DNA of 64,000 nt, from positions 124,001 through 188,000 of the forward strand of contig JABFGF010000003.1 in the NCBI GenBank assembly GCA_013112635.1. Direction: 5' to 3'. Below the pieces are notes generated by a model. It saw nothing but the letters and a program-made list of their open reading frames with translations, ran no database searches and was not told the DNA's origin. Position numbers and translations under genes: made by a program. Of this stretch, positions 54,017 through 62,662 are shown piece after piece. The DNA comes from Calditrichota bacterium. Lineage in GTDB: Bacteria > Calditrichota > Calditrichia > Calditrichales > J004. Position 1 is the first letter of the stretch; each line of letters opens with the position of its first letter.

Positions 54017-55080
54017 AAACAGAACATGTAGCATTGACCAATAAAGTCATAGAATTATTAAAACAGCTTATTGAAATTCCTTCATTAAGCGGAGAAGAAA
54101 ATAAAACAGCTTCGCATATTGCAGATTTTCTGAAAAAAGAAGGTATTGAATCAAAAAGAAAACTAAATAACGTATGGGCATATAACCGGAATTATGATTC
54201 AGCGAAGAAAACCATCTTGTTAAATTCCCATCATGATACTGTAAAACCAAACAGCGGCTGGACGTACGATCCATTTAAAGCCACTGTGGAAAACGGAAAA
54301 CTTATTGGCCTGGGAAGCTGTGATGCCGGTGCTTCGCTTGTTTCTTTACTGGCCGCTTTTTTCTATTTTTATAACCAAAAAAATCTAAAATATAACCTGA
54401 TTTTTTCAGCTACTGCTGAGGAAGAAACGACAGGGGAAAACAGTATCCGTGCTGTATTGCCAGACTTAGAGCCTTTTGATTTTGCCATCGTTGGCGAACC
54501 AACAGGGATGGAAATGGCCATTGCCGAAAAAGGTTTGATTGTTTTGAATTGCCAAGCAAATGGAGTCTCCGGACATGCTGCACGTGGAAATGGGATCAAC
54601 GCCATCACAAAAGCCATTGAAGATATTAACTGGTTTACCAATTATTCTTTTCCCAAAGAGTCCAAAGTTTTGGGGCCGGTACGCATGTCTGTAACAGGAA
54701 TAAACGGTGGTATTCAGCATAATGTCATCCCGGATAAATGCACATTTCTGGTTGATATTCGGTCGACGGATGCTTACACAAATAGTGAAATTTTAGAAAT
54801 CATTAAAAAGAATATTTCTTCAGATATTGTGCGCGCTTCAGATAATTTGAATCCAACATCTGTTCCGGAAAATCATATTTTGGTAGAGACAGCAAAAAAA
54901 CTAAACGTCCCAAGATTTGCTTCACCAACCATGTCTGATCAGGCGCAAATAAACAAACCTTCAGTTAAAATGGGCGCAGGTTTATCAGAGCGTTCACATA
55001 CAGCAGATGAGTTTGTATATTTATCGGAAATTGAGGATGGGGTTGAAAAGTACATTCATCTTTTGGAAAAGATTTTGTAA
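54013..55080 (+). CDS. argE: ArgE-like M20 deacylase (N-acetylornithine or N-acetylcitrulline deacetylase)
   Basis: 355 residues of the M20 family: LNSHHDTVKP (first metal ligand His and catalytic Asp), GLGSCDAGASLVSLLAAF (bridging Asp), SATAEEETTGENS (catalytic Glu pair), and GEPTGMEMAIAEKG. The C-terminal ligand His lies in SERSHTADEFVYL. In Bacteroidota-type pathways this enzyme deacetylates N-acetylcitrulline made by an acetylornithine carbamoyltransferase. No carbamoyltransferase gene is in the window, so which acetylated intermediate is used cannot be decided here. Confidence 0.9.
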   Translation: MKTEHVALTNKVIELLKQLIEIPSLSGEENKTASHIADFLKKEGIESKRKLNNVWAYNRNYDSAKKTILLNSHHDTVKPNSGWTYDPFKATVENGKLIGLGSCDAGASLVSLLAAFFYFYNQKNLKYNLIFSATAEEETTGENSIRAVLPDLEPFDFAIVGEPTGMEMAIAEKGLIVLNCQANGVSGHAARGNGINAITKAIEDINWFTNYSFPKESKVLGPVRMSVTGINGGIQHNVIPDKCTFLVDIRSTDAYTNSEILEIIKKNISSDIVRASDNLNPTSVPENHILVETAKKLNVPRFASPTMSDQAQINKPSVKMGAGLSERSHTADEFVYLSEIEDGVEKYIHLLEKIL

Positions 55081-55099
55081 AAAAAAGCATAAACCTATC

Positions 55100-55141
55100 G
55101 TCATGCCCGCCAGTTGGCGGATTAGTCTTTTCGGCTGGCTG
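55100..55141. repeat. Degenerate GTCAT-type repeat with CCGCC/GGCGG hairpin
   Basis: It begins GTCATGCCCGCC, where CCGCC pairs with GGCGG across AGTT. The right-hand GCATGAC arm is not recognisable. It lies between argE and argH. Confidence 0.5.
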
Positions 55142-55163
55142 AATTTGTTTTTAGGAAAATAAA

Positions 55164-56510
55164 ATGAAAAAACAATCAAAAAAATTATGGGATAAAGGCA
55201 CAGATGTAAATGAGTGGGTTGAGCGCTTTACAGTTGGCGAAGATCGCAACCTGGATATCCATTTGGCCAAACACGATGTATTAGGGTCCATTGCGCATAT
55301 TACGATGCTGCAATCAATTGATCTACTTAGCAAAGCTGAGTTGGTTGATTTGAAAAAAGGGCTGGTCGATATTTTTAAACAAATTGAACAAGGTCATTTT
55401 CAAATTAAAGATGGTGTTGAAGATGTTCATTCACAGGTAGAACTATTACTGACAGAAAAGCTTGGTGAAGTCGGAAAAAAAATTCATAGTGGCCGTTCAC
55501 GAAATGACCAGGTACTTTTGGATATGCGCCTATTTATACGTGAACAACTTCAATTATTGGTAGAAGAGATAAACCAGTTATTTAAACAGCTAATCCAATT
55601 AAGTGAGATCAATAAAAATGTTTTAATGCCGGGATATACTCACATGCAAATTGCTATGCCTTCCTCTTTTGGATTATGGTTTGCGGCCTACGCTGAAAGC
55701 TTTGTGGATGACATTTTGCAAATTCAGTCAGCTTTTAAAATCACCAATAAAAATCCTCTGGGATCAGCGGCGGGGTATGGCTCAAATTTTCCATTGAATC
55801 GTAAAATGACGGCAGAACTTCTTGGTTTTGATGATCTGAATTATAATTCGGTTTATGCCCAAATGGGCCGCGGAAGAAGTGAACGCGTGGTTAGCCAGGC
55901 AATTTCTTCTGTTGCGGAAACTCTTGCAAAAATGGCAATGGATATCACGCTATTTATGTCGCAAAATTTTAATTTTATTTCATTTCCTAATTCAATTGTC
56001 ACCGGTTCCAGCATAATGCCGCATAAAAAAAACCCAGATCTTTTTGAAATATTACGCGGGCGGTGCAACAGGCTAAAGGCATTGCCAAATCAGATAATGA
56101 TGACAACAACAAATTTAACTTCAGGGTATCACCGTGATTTACAGTTGATAAAAGAAGATTTCCTTCCTGCACTCTTTGAGATTAGAGATTGTGTGAAAAT
56201 CCTAAACTTTGCTTTAAAAGAAATTAAGGTAAAAGAAAATATTTTAGACGATCCAAAATATATTAACCTATTTACAGTTGAAGCAGTAAATGAGCTTGTA
56301 ATGCAAGGCGTGCCATTTCGAGACGCCTATAAGCAAATCGCTGAAAAGGTTGAAAAAGATAAGTTTGAAAAACCGGCTGCACCAAAATATTCTCATGAGG
56401 GAAGTATCGGGAATCTTTGCAATGACGAAATCGAATCTGCAATGAGTAGAGTTTTAAACAGTTTTGAATTTGATAAGAGTAAAGCGGCAATAGTTGAGCT
56501 GCTCAAATAA
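55164..56510 (+). CDS. argH: ArgH, argininosuccinate lyase
   Basis: 448 residues. Fumarase/aspartase superfamily signatures: HSGRSRNDQVLLDMRLF near 107, MPGYTHMQIAMPSSFG near 155 and GSSIMPHKKNPD near 280. It splits argininosuccinate to arginine and fumarate, completing the pathway. Ribosome binding site AGGAAA. It is followed by proC 20 bases later. Confidence 0.95.
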   Translation: MKKQSKKLWDKGTDVNEWVERFTVGEDRNLDIHLAKHDVLGSIAHITMLQSIDLLSKAELVDLKKGLVDIFKQIEQGHFQIKDGVEDVHSQVELLLTEKLGEVGKKIHSGRSRNDQVLLDMRLFIREQLQLLVEEINQLFKQLIQLSEINKNVLMPGYTHMQIAMPSSFGLWFAAYAESFVDDILQIQSAFKITNKNPLGSAAGYGSNFPLNRKMTAELLGFDDLNYNSVYAQMGRGRSERVVSQAISSVAETLAKMAMDITLFMSQNFNFISFPNSIVTGSSIMPHKKNPDLFEILRGRCNRLKALPNQIMMTTTNLTSGYHRDLQLIKEDFLPALFEIRDCVKILNFALKEIKVKENILDDPKYINLFTVEAVNELVMQGVPFRDAYKQIAEKVEKDKFEKPAAPKYSHEGSIGNLCNDEIESAMSRVLNSFEFDKSKAAIVELLK

Positions 56511-56530
56511 TATTTTAAAACAGGAGTAAG

Positions 56531-57355
56531 ATGATGAGTGAGTCCGATAAAAAATTAACCATATTAGGAGCAGGAAACATTGGGGTTGCCATAGCACTGG
56601 GGCTTACTCAATCAGGCTTATATAAACCCTCAGATATTATTTTGACCCGCCGTAAAGTCGACCTTTTGTCAAAACTTCAAGAGAAAGGTTTTTTAACTAT
56701 AAAGGATAATTTAGAGGCAATTGAAAAATCGGAGATAATTTTAATAGCAGTTGAGCCACAGCAAATAGATTCGGTTTTGATGGAAATTGCACCAAAATTA
56801 ATTCCTGGAAAACATATTGTTATTTCTGTAGTGACTGGTGTTTCAATCCAGCAAATGTCAAAAAAACTGGGCAATGAGGTTGATATTGTCCGGGCAATGC
56901 CAAACACAGCAATCGCCATTCGTCAATCGATGACCTGTCTTGCCAGCAGCAACTCAAAATCTGTTGCGGTTGAAAAAGCCAAAGAGATTTTCAATACAGT
57001 CGGGAAAGCCATGTTGATTGATGAAGAACTTATGGGTTCGGCAACGGCACTGGCAGCTTGCGGATTAGCCTTTTTTATGCGTGCAATCCGGGCAGCATCT
57101 CAAGGTGGCGTGGAGATTGGATTTCATGCCGACAAAGCTTTGTTGATTGCAGCCCAAACGGCTAAAGGCGCTGCATCTCTTTTGTTGGAAAATGAACGTC
57201 ATCCGGAATATGAAATTGACAAAGTAACTACACCACGTGGCGTTACAATTTCCGGACTTAACCAAATGGAGCATGATGGTTTTAGCTCGGCAATGATAAA
57301 AGGAATTGTCACATCGGCTGAAAAAGCAGCAGGATTGTATAAAAATAATTCATAA
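56531..57355 (+). CDS. proC: ProC, pyrroline-5-carboxylate reductase
   Basis: 274 residues. N-terminal NAD(P)-binding LGAGNIGVAIALGL, RAMPNTAIAIRQSMT in the middle and the C-terminal signature AAQTAKGAASLLLENERHPE followed by TTPRGVTISGL. It converts pyrroline-5-carboxylate to proline. An AGGAGT ribosome binding site sits 8 bases before the start. Its place at the end of the arginine operon links proline and arginine synthesis through shared glutamate-derived semialdehyde chemistry. Confidence 0.93.
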   Translation: MMSESDKKLTILGAGNIGVAIALGLTQSGLYKPSDIILTRRKVDLLSKLQEKGFLTIKDNLEAIEKSEIILIAVEPQQIDSVLMEIAPKLIPGKHIVISVVTGVSIQQMSKKLGNEVDIVRAMPNTAIAIRQSMTCLASSNSKSVAVEKAKEIFNTVGKAMLIDEELMGSATALAACGLAFFMRAIRAASQGGVEIGFHADKALLIAAQTAKGAASLLLENERHPEYEIDKVTTPRGVTISGLNQMEHDGFSSAMIKGIVTSAEKAAGLYKNNS

Positions 57356-57491
57356 AAAAGCATTGTATTAAGTTATATTGAAAATGGAACGACAATTAAA
57401 AAATTGCAATTAAGTTTTGGCTTGTTTACAATTGTCGAAATAAAAAACCAATTTTTACGAAATCAAAATGGCACAAGCGATTAAAAATAGA

Positions 57492-57626
57492 ATGAATATT
57501 GAAGCAAAGAACATTTGCTTTCATGATAATCGTATTGCGCGCATAAATAAATTAAACCTTCCTTTAGATATTCTTCTTCTTAACGGGATTATTCTGCTCA
57601 GCCTAAATCTCTTACTCTTAGGCTAA
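57492..57626 (+). CDS. Candidate leucine leader peptide (44 aa, 13 Leu)
   Basis: A 44-codon ORF, ATG 57492 to TAA 57624-57626. The second half reads LNLPLDILLLNGIILLSLNL and ends LLLG. Leucine makes up 13 of 44 residues, with CTT CTT CTT at 57573-57581 and CTC TTA CTC TTA at 57609-57620, along with four Ile codons in the same half. It lies 119 bases before leuB, the first gene of the leucine operon, in a 390-bp region without other genes. This is the composition and position expected of an attenuation leader peptide. A clear ribosome binding site is not seen. Confidence 0.78.
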   Translation: MNIEAKNICFHDNRIARINKLNLPLDILLLNGIILLSLNLLLLG

Positions 57627-57699
57627 TAAGAAAACAATCCCAAAATCATACCAAATAAAATAACAATACAATAATAGATTTTCGGGATTGTCCTGAAAA
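57585..57699 (+). promoter_or_regulatory. Candidate leucine attenuator with mutually exclusive stems
   Basis: AGCCTAA (57600-57606) pairs perfectly with TTAGGCT (57618-57624), with Leu codons in the loop and the first stop base in the 3' arm. GGGATT in the leader ORF (57585-57590) can pair with AATCCC (57636-57641). The same segment, ACAATCCC (57634-57641), pairs fully with GGGATTGT (57684-57691), extended by AAAATC/GATTTT with a bulge. TTTTCGGG (57679-57686) can instead pair with CCTGAAAA (57692-57699). No T-run follows, so how expression is stopped is unclear. Confidence 0.6.
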
Positions 57700-57745
57700 G
57701 AATGCGTTTATCCGGGAAGTTCATCATTAACTTTTATGAGGATTT

Positions 57746-58831
57746 ATGAACTTCAAAATAACTTTATTACCCGGCGATGGAATAGGACCGGAAGTAACAA
57801 ATGCTGCTGTTCAAATATTACAATTTATGGCAGAAAAAAATTCCATTTCCCTTACCCTTACAGAGCAACTAATGGGTGGTTCTTCCTATGATGAACATGG
57901 CATTCCAATTACCAATGAAGCATTAAACACCTGCCTGGATTCAGACGCAGTTTTTCTCGGTGCCGTTGGTGGACCAAAATGGGAAGATCTGGAGCATCAT
58001 CTAAAGCCGGAAGCGGCACTTTTAAAGTTGCGCAAATCTATGGGACTTTATGCTAATATCCGTCCTGCAAAAGTGTTCAGTTCTTTTCTTAGTGCGTCAT
58101 CTTTAAAGGAAGATATTCTCCGTGGTACCGATTTTGTCGTAATGCGCGAATTGACGGGTGGTATATATTTTGGTGAACCGCGTAAGCAGGAAAATGACAA
58201 AGCCTGGAATACAATGATTTATTCAAAGGAAGAAATTGAACGGATTGCCCATGTGGCATTTGAAGCAGCAGACTTGCGTGGCAAAAAAGTTATCTCCGTG
58301 GATAAGGCCAACGTTTTGGAAGTCTCTCAATTTTGGCGTAACACTGTGCACGAAGTCGCAAAGAATTATCCGCAAATTGAATTGGAAAATATGTATGTGG
58401 ATAACGCAGCCATGCAAATCGTTCGCGATCCAAAACAGTTTGATGTCATCCTTACTTCAAATTTATTTGGGGATATTTTGAGCGATATCGCCGGGATGAT
58501 TACAGGAAGCCTTGGTATGCTCCCTTCTGCCAGCATTGGAAAGAATCATGCTTTGTTTGAGCCGGTTCATGGCAGCGCGCCGGACATAGCCGGGCAAAAT
58601 AAAGCCAATCCTATGGCAGCGATTTTATCTATAGCAATGATGTTTGAATACTCTTTTAAAAACAAACAAGCTGCACAGGTTATTGAACAGGCGGTTGAAG
58701 CGACATTGCAAGAAGGTTATGCAACTGAAGATATTGCAAAGGAAAATTCCAAAATTGTTTCAACTTCAGAAATGACAGAACAGGTTATAGAACAATGTGA
58801 AGGGATTACTAACCAAGTGATGGGTTCTTAA
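57746..58831 (+). CDS. leuB: LeuB, 3-isopropylmalate dehydrogenase
   Basis: 361 residues. LLPGDGIGPEVTNAAV at the start, RELTGGIYFGEPR (substrate-specificity region of LeuB) near 132, DKANVLEVSQFWR, and the metal-binding SNLFGDILSDIAGMI near 233. The EPVHGSAPDIAGQNKANP segment follows. It oxidises and decarboxylates 3-isopropylmalate. Ribosome binding site GAGGA. It is the first structural gene after the leucine leader. Confidence 0.96.
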   Translation: MNFKITLLPGDGIGPEVTNAAVQILQFMAEKNSISLTLTEQLMGGSSYDEHGIPITNEALNTCLDSDAVFLGAVGGPKWEDLEHHLKPEAALLKLRKSMGLYANIRPAKVFSSFLSASSLKEDILRGTDFVVMRELTGGIYFGEPRKQENDKAWNTMIYSKEEIERIAHVAFEAADLRGKKVISVDKANVLEVSQFWRNTVHEVAKNYPQIELENMYVDNAAMQIVRDPKQFDVILTSNLFGDILSDIAGMITGSLGMLPSASIGKNHALFEPVHGSAPDIAGQNKANPMAAILSIAMMFEYSFKNKQAAQVIEQAVEATLQEGYATEDIAKENSKIVSTSEMTEQVIEQCEGITNQVMGS

Positions 58832-58837
58832 TATTGT

Positions 58838-58931
58838 TGTTATTCTGAGTGCAACAGAGTGGAGCGAAGAATCCCATCTAATTTGAAAATATTAGGATTC
58901 TTCTCTACACGGTGTTTCGATCAGAATGACA
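58838..58931. repeat. Complete GTCATTC-type palindromic repeat between leuB and leuA
   Basis: The outer arms TGTTATTCTGA and TCAGAATGACA pair apart from one position, and the inner arms GAAGAATCC and GGATTCTTC pair perfectly. It is the fullest copy in the window and lies within the leucine operon. Confidence 0.85.
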
Positions 58932-58964
58932 TATTTGAGGTAGAATAAAAAGAAGGAAAAAGCT

Positions 58965-60545
58965 ATGTCAGAGCAAATAATTATTTTTGATACAACTTTA
59001 CGCGATGGGGAACAATCACCCGGAGCAGCTTTAAATATTATGGAAAAATTGGAAATTGCGAGACAGCTAGAAAAACTAAATGTAGATGTAATTGAAGCTG
59101 GTTTTCCTATTTCATCACCTGCCCAATTTGATGCTGTGAAACGCATTTCTGCTGAAATTGGTGTAACGATTGCAGCACTTTCCCGGGCCAAAGAGGTGGA
59201 TATTAAAAAAGCATGGGAAGCCATTGAACAGGCAAAAAAACCACGTATCCATACTTTTTCCAGCACTTCAGATTATCACATTCTTGGCAAATTTGGTGGT
59301 TCACAATATGGCCGATCCATGAAGGAAAAAAGGGAAACGGTTTTAAAGATGTCCTACGATGCCGTAAAATATGCCAAAACTTTTTGTGATGATGTTGAGT
59401 TTTCGGCAGAAGATGCAGGCCGGACAGAGATTGGTTATTTGGCCGATGTTATTGAAACAGCCATTGATGCAGGCGCCACAACCGTAAATATCCCGGATAC
59501 AACGGGCTACACTTTACCACAGGAATATGCCACCATTATCAGCGAGTTGAAAAAACGTGTAAAAAATATTGAGCAGGCTATTATAAGCGTTCATTGCCAT
59601 AATGATCTTGGATTGGCGGTAGCGAATTCTATTTCTGCGTTAAATGCCGGCGCCCGGCAAATTGAATGTACGATTAATGGAATAGGTGAGCGGGCAGGTA
59701 ATGCCTCTTTAGAAGAAATTGTAATGGCCTTGAAAGTACGCAGCGATCTGTTTAACAATCACACTAATTTGCATACAAAAGATTTGTTTAATACCAGCCG
59801 CATGGTTTCCGGTTTTACCGGGATGATTGTTCAACCTAATAAGGCAATTGTAGGAGCAAATGCTTTTGCCCATGAAGCTGGAATTCATCAGGATGGGATG
59901 TTAAAAAACAGGGAAACCTACGAGATTATGACACCGGAAGAAGTGGGTGTTACAAAAACTAAAATTGTTTTAGGCAGGCATTCGGGGCGCCATGGATTAA
60001 AATCACGATTAGAAGTTTTAGGATACACTTTGGATGAGGAAGAATTGGATCGCATTTATAAATTATTTACAGAGCTTTCCGACAAGAAAAAAGAAATTTT
60101 TGATGATGATCTGCGTATTTTGATGGGCGATGAGATTTTTAAGAAAAATGAGCATTTTAACCTGGAGTTTTTTCAAGTTCACTTGGGAAGTCATGCTATC
60201 CCAACTGCGGCAATAAAACTAAATGTAGATGGTGAAGTTGTTCAGGAATCTGCTACAGGAGACGGCCCTGTTGCCGCGGTATTTAATGCGATAGAAAGGG
60301 CATTGAACAAGCAGTTTACGATTGAATCCTATCAAGTACGATCGGTTACATCCGGACGCGAGGCATTGGGTGAAGCCCTGCTTAGGATTCGCTCTGGGGA
60401 AAAATCGTTTAACGGGCGTGGTGTTTCAACCGATGTGGTGGAAGCAAGTGCCAAAGCTTTTCTGATGGCAATCAATAAAAAAGCGGAATATGATAAAAAT
60501 AATGGCGGTAAGGAATTTGAAGAATCATTTATAAAAACGGCTTAA
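58965..60545 (+). CDS. leuA: LeuA, 2-isopropylmalate synthase
   Basis: 526 residues. HMGL-type TIM barrel with FDTTLRDGEQSPG at 8-20 (metal and catalytic residues), SVHCHNDLGLAVANS near 207 (metal His pair), and NAFAHEAGIHQDGMLK near 300. The C-terminal leucine-responsive LeuA dimer domain (about 390-510) is intact, so feedback inhibition by leucine is expected. It catalyses the committed step from 2-oxoisovalerate and acetyl-CoA. Ribosome binding site GAAGG. Confidence 0.95.
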   Translation: MSEQIIIFDTTLRDGEQSPGAALNIMEKLEIARQLEKLNVDVIEAGFPISSPAQFDAVKRISAEIGVTIAALSRAKEVDIKKAWEAIEQAKKPRIHTFSSTSDYHILGKFGGSQYGRSMKEKRETVLKMSYDAVKYAKTFCDDVEFSAEDAGRTEIGYLADVIETAIDAGATTVNIPDTTGYTLPQEYATIISELKKRVKNIEQAIISVHCHNDLGLAVANSISALNAGARQIECTINGIGERAGNASLEEIVMALKVRSDLFNNHTNLHTKDLFNTSRMVSGFTGMIVQPNKAIVGANAFAHEAGIHQDGMLKNRETYEIMTPEEVGVTKTKIVLGRHSGRHGLKSRLEVLGYTLDEEELDRIYKLFTELSDKKKEIFDDDLRILMGDEIFKKNEHFNLEFFQVHLGSHAIPTAAIKLNVDGEVVQESATGDGPVAAVFNAIERALNKQFTIESYQVRSVTSGREALGEALLRIRSGEKSFNGRGVSTDVVEASAKAFLMAINKKAEYDKNNGGKEFEESFIKTA

Positions 60546-60591
60546 TTGAAAATTATAAACTGGCGGCATGACACTAGGAGAATGATAAGCA

Positions 60592-61887
60592 ATGGCAATG
60601 ACAATCACTGAAAAAATACTGGCAAAATCAGCCGGAAAAAAAATTGTTAAACCGGGAGAAAATGTCTGGTTAAATGTAGATACATTAATGACACACGATG
60701 TTTGCGGTCCTCCGACGTTTCAAATTTGGAAACGGGAGTTTGGCGAAAGTGCTAAAATTTGGGACAAAGAGAAGCTGGTTGTTTTTCCTGATCATTATAT
60801 TTTTACAGGAGATAAACACGCCAATAGAAATGTAAGCTTGCTGCAACAATATGCTGCTCAATACAATTTGCCAAATTATTATGATGTTGGGACAGATCGA
60901 TACAAAGGCGTTTGCCATATCGCCCTGGCAGAAGAGGGTTTTAACTTGCCGGGCACAGTTCTTTTTGGTACAGATTCGCATACGTGCACATCCGGAGCTT
61001 TTGGGCTTTTTTCAACAGGTGTGGGTAATACAGATGCTGCCTTTATTTTGGGAACCGGAAAAATCTGGGAAAAAGTACCTGAGTCAATGAAGTTTACTTT
61101 TAATGGGAAAATGCCGGCATATCTTACCGCAAAAGATCTAATCCTTTATATTTTGGGAGATATTACAACTGATGGAGCTACATATCGTGCCATGGAATTT
61201 GATGGTGAAGCGGTATACTCGCTAAGTATGAATGAGCGGATGACACTTACAAATATGGCAATTGAAGCAGGAGGCATGAACGGTATTATTGCTGCTGATG
61301 AAATTACAAAAACTTATGTAAAAGAGAGAACTGATAAACCATTTGAAGTTTTTATGAGTGATGCGGAAGCAAAGTATCATAGCAGCTACAAATACAATGT
61401 TGAAGAAATGGAACCAGTCGTTGCCAAACCGCATAGTCCGGATAATCGCGACACGGTTAGCAATGTGGCGGGATCTAAAATAACAAAATCATATATCGGC
61501 TCTTGCACCGGTGGCAAAATTACAGATTTTAAAATGGCAGCAGAAATCTTGATAAATCAAAAAGTAAAAGTACCTACTTTTATTGTTCCCGGAAGTACAG
61601 AGGTGGCTGCTCAGTTGGAAACAGAAACTTACAAGGGTATTTCTATAAAAGAGATTTTATCGAATGCCGGATGTTCAATTACACAATCATCCTGTGCTGC
61701 TTGCCTGGGTGGCCCGGCAGATACAATTGGCCGCTCAATAGATCATGATATTGTGATTTCCACAACGAACAGGAATTTTCCCGGTCGAATGGGAAGCAAA
61801 AAATCAGAGGTTTATTTGGCATCGGCATATACGGTCGCAGCCTCAGCGGTGAAAGGGATTATTACCGATCCACGGGATTTTTTTTAG
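60592..61887 (+). CDS. leuC: LeuC, isopropylmalate isomerase large subunit
   Basis: 431 residues, aconitase family. Fe-S ligands Cys 305 (GSCTGG), Cys 368 and Cys 371 (SCAACLGG); GTDSHTCTSGAFG near 123. The 420 to 430-residue length is that of the shorter archaeal/HacA-like LeuC form rather than the roughly 465-residue E. coli type. Partner LeuD is encoded next. Start at 60592 after AGGAG; ATG 60598 is an alternative. Confidence 0.94.
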   Translation: MAMTITEKILAKSAGKKIVKPGENVWLNVDTLMTHDVCGPPTFQIWKREFGESAKIWDKEKLVVFPDHYIFTGDKHANRNVSLLQQYAAQYNLPNYYDVGTDRYKGVCHIALAEEGFNLPGTVLFGTDSHTCTSGAFGLFSTGVGNTDAAFILGTGKIWEKVPESMKFTFNGKMPAYLTAKDLILYILGDITTDGATYRAMEFDGEAVYSLSMNERMTLTNMAIEAGGMNGIIAADEITKTYVKERTDKPFEVFMSDAEAKYHSSYKYNVEEMEPVVAKPHSPDNRDTVSNVAGSKITKSYIGSCTGGKITDFKMAAEILINQKVKVPTFIVPGSTEVAAQLETETYKGISIKEILSNAGCSITQSSCAACLGGPADTIGRSIDHDIVISTTNRNFPGRMGSKKSEVYLASAYTVAASAVKGIITDPRDFF

Positions 61888-61945
61888 CTTGGAGAGAATA
61901 AAAGTAACTAAATCGACACAATCGGCTCACCCAAATAAAAGGCAG

Positions 61946-62016
61946 CGTCATGCCGAATTAATTTCGGCATCTCTGGTCAAAAAATTGTTGGATCCTGAAA
62001 CGAGTTCAGGATGACG
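61946..62016. repeat. GTCATGCC-type double-hairpin repeat between leuC and leuD
   Basis: Outer arms CGTCAT and ATGACG are inverted. ATGCCGAA pairs with TTCGGCAT, and ATCCTGAA with TTCAGGAT, giving two hairpins side by side. It lies in the leuC-leuD gap. Confidence 0.75.
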
Positions 62017-62053
62017 GAAATTATTCAGATAAAAATTGAAAATAAGGAAGAAA

Positions 62054-62617
62054 ATGAAAAATGTAATTGAAGGAAAAGCGTACGTTCTTGGTGAAAATAT
62101 TGACACAGACCAAATTATCCCGGCTGAACATTTGGTTTATAGTTTAACTGACGAAGAAGAGTCAAAAAAATATGGACATTTTGCACTTTCCAGCGTGCCG
62201 ATGGAAAAAGCCGGATTACCAGGTGGAGGGATTCCTTTTATCAATGGAGATAACCATCTTTCTGAATTTTCTATAATTATTGGTGGACCAAACTTTGGTT
62301 GTGGATCTTCCCGCGAGCATGCCCCATTTGCACTTCAAAAGGCAGGTGTGAAGATTGTAATCGCTGAATCCTATGCCCGTATATTTTACCGAAATGCGGT
62401 AGACGGTGGATTTGTGATTCCCTATGAAAGTATTTATGAATTAAATAAAGAAATAAAAACGGGAGATGTTTTGGAAGTAGATGTCAATGAAAATGTATTG
62501 AAAAACAGGACAAGCGGGGTTGAATACAATCTAAATCCACTTGGTGACGTTTTGCCAATAATTGAGGCTGGAGGTATTTTTGATTACGCGCGTAAAATTG
62601 GAATGATAAGTGGGTAG
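62054..62617 (+). CDS. leuD: LeuD, isopropylmalate isomerase small subunit
   Basis: 187 residues from ATG 62054, preceded by AAGGAAG; the in-frame TTG at 62036 precedes that site and is rejected. Signatures NIDTDQIIPAEHL near 15, GPNFGCGSSREHAPFAL near 80, and AESYARIFYRNAVDGGF near 105. It forms the isomerase with LeuC. It is the last gene of leuBACD. Confidence 0.95.
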   Translation: MKNVIEGKAYVLGENIDTDQIIPAEHLVYSLTDEEESKKYGHFALSSVPMEKAGLPGGGIPFINGDNHLSEFSIIIGGPNFGCGSSREHAPFALQKAGVKIVIAESYARIFYRNAVDGGFVIPYESIYELNKEIKTGDVLEVDVNENVLKNRTSGVEYNLNPLGDVLPIIEAGGIFDYARKIGMISG

Positions 62618-62662
62618 TTTGTAAATTCCTTAATTCAAAATAGTCAGATCCCAAGGATTAAA

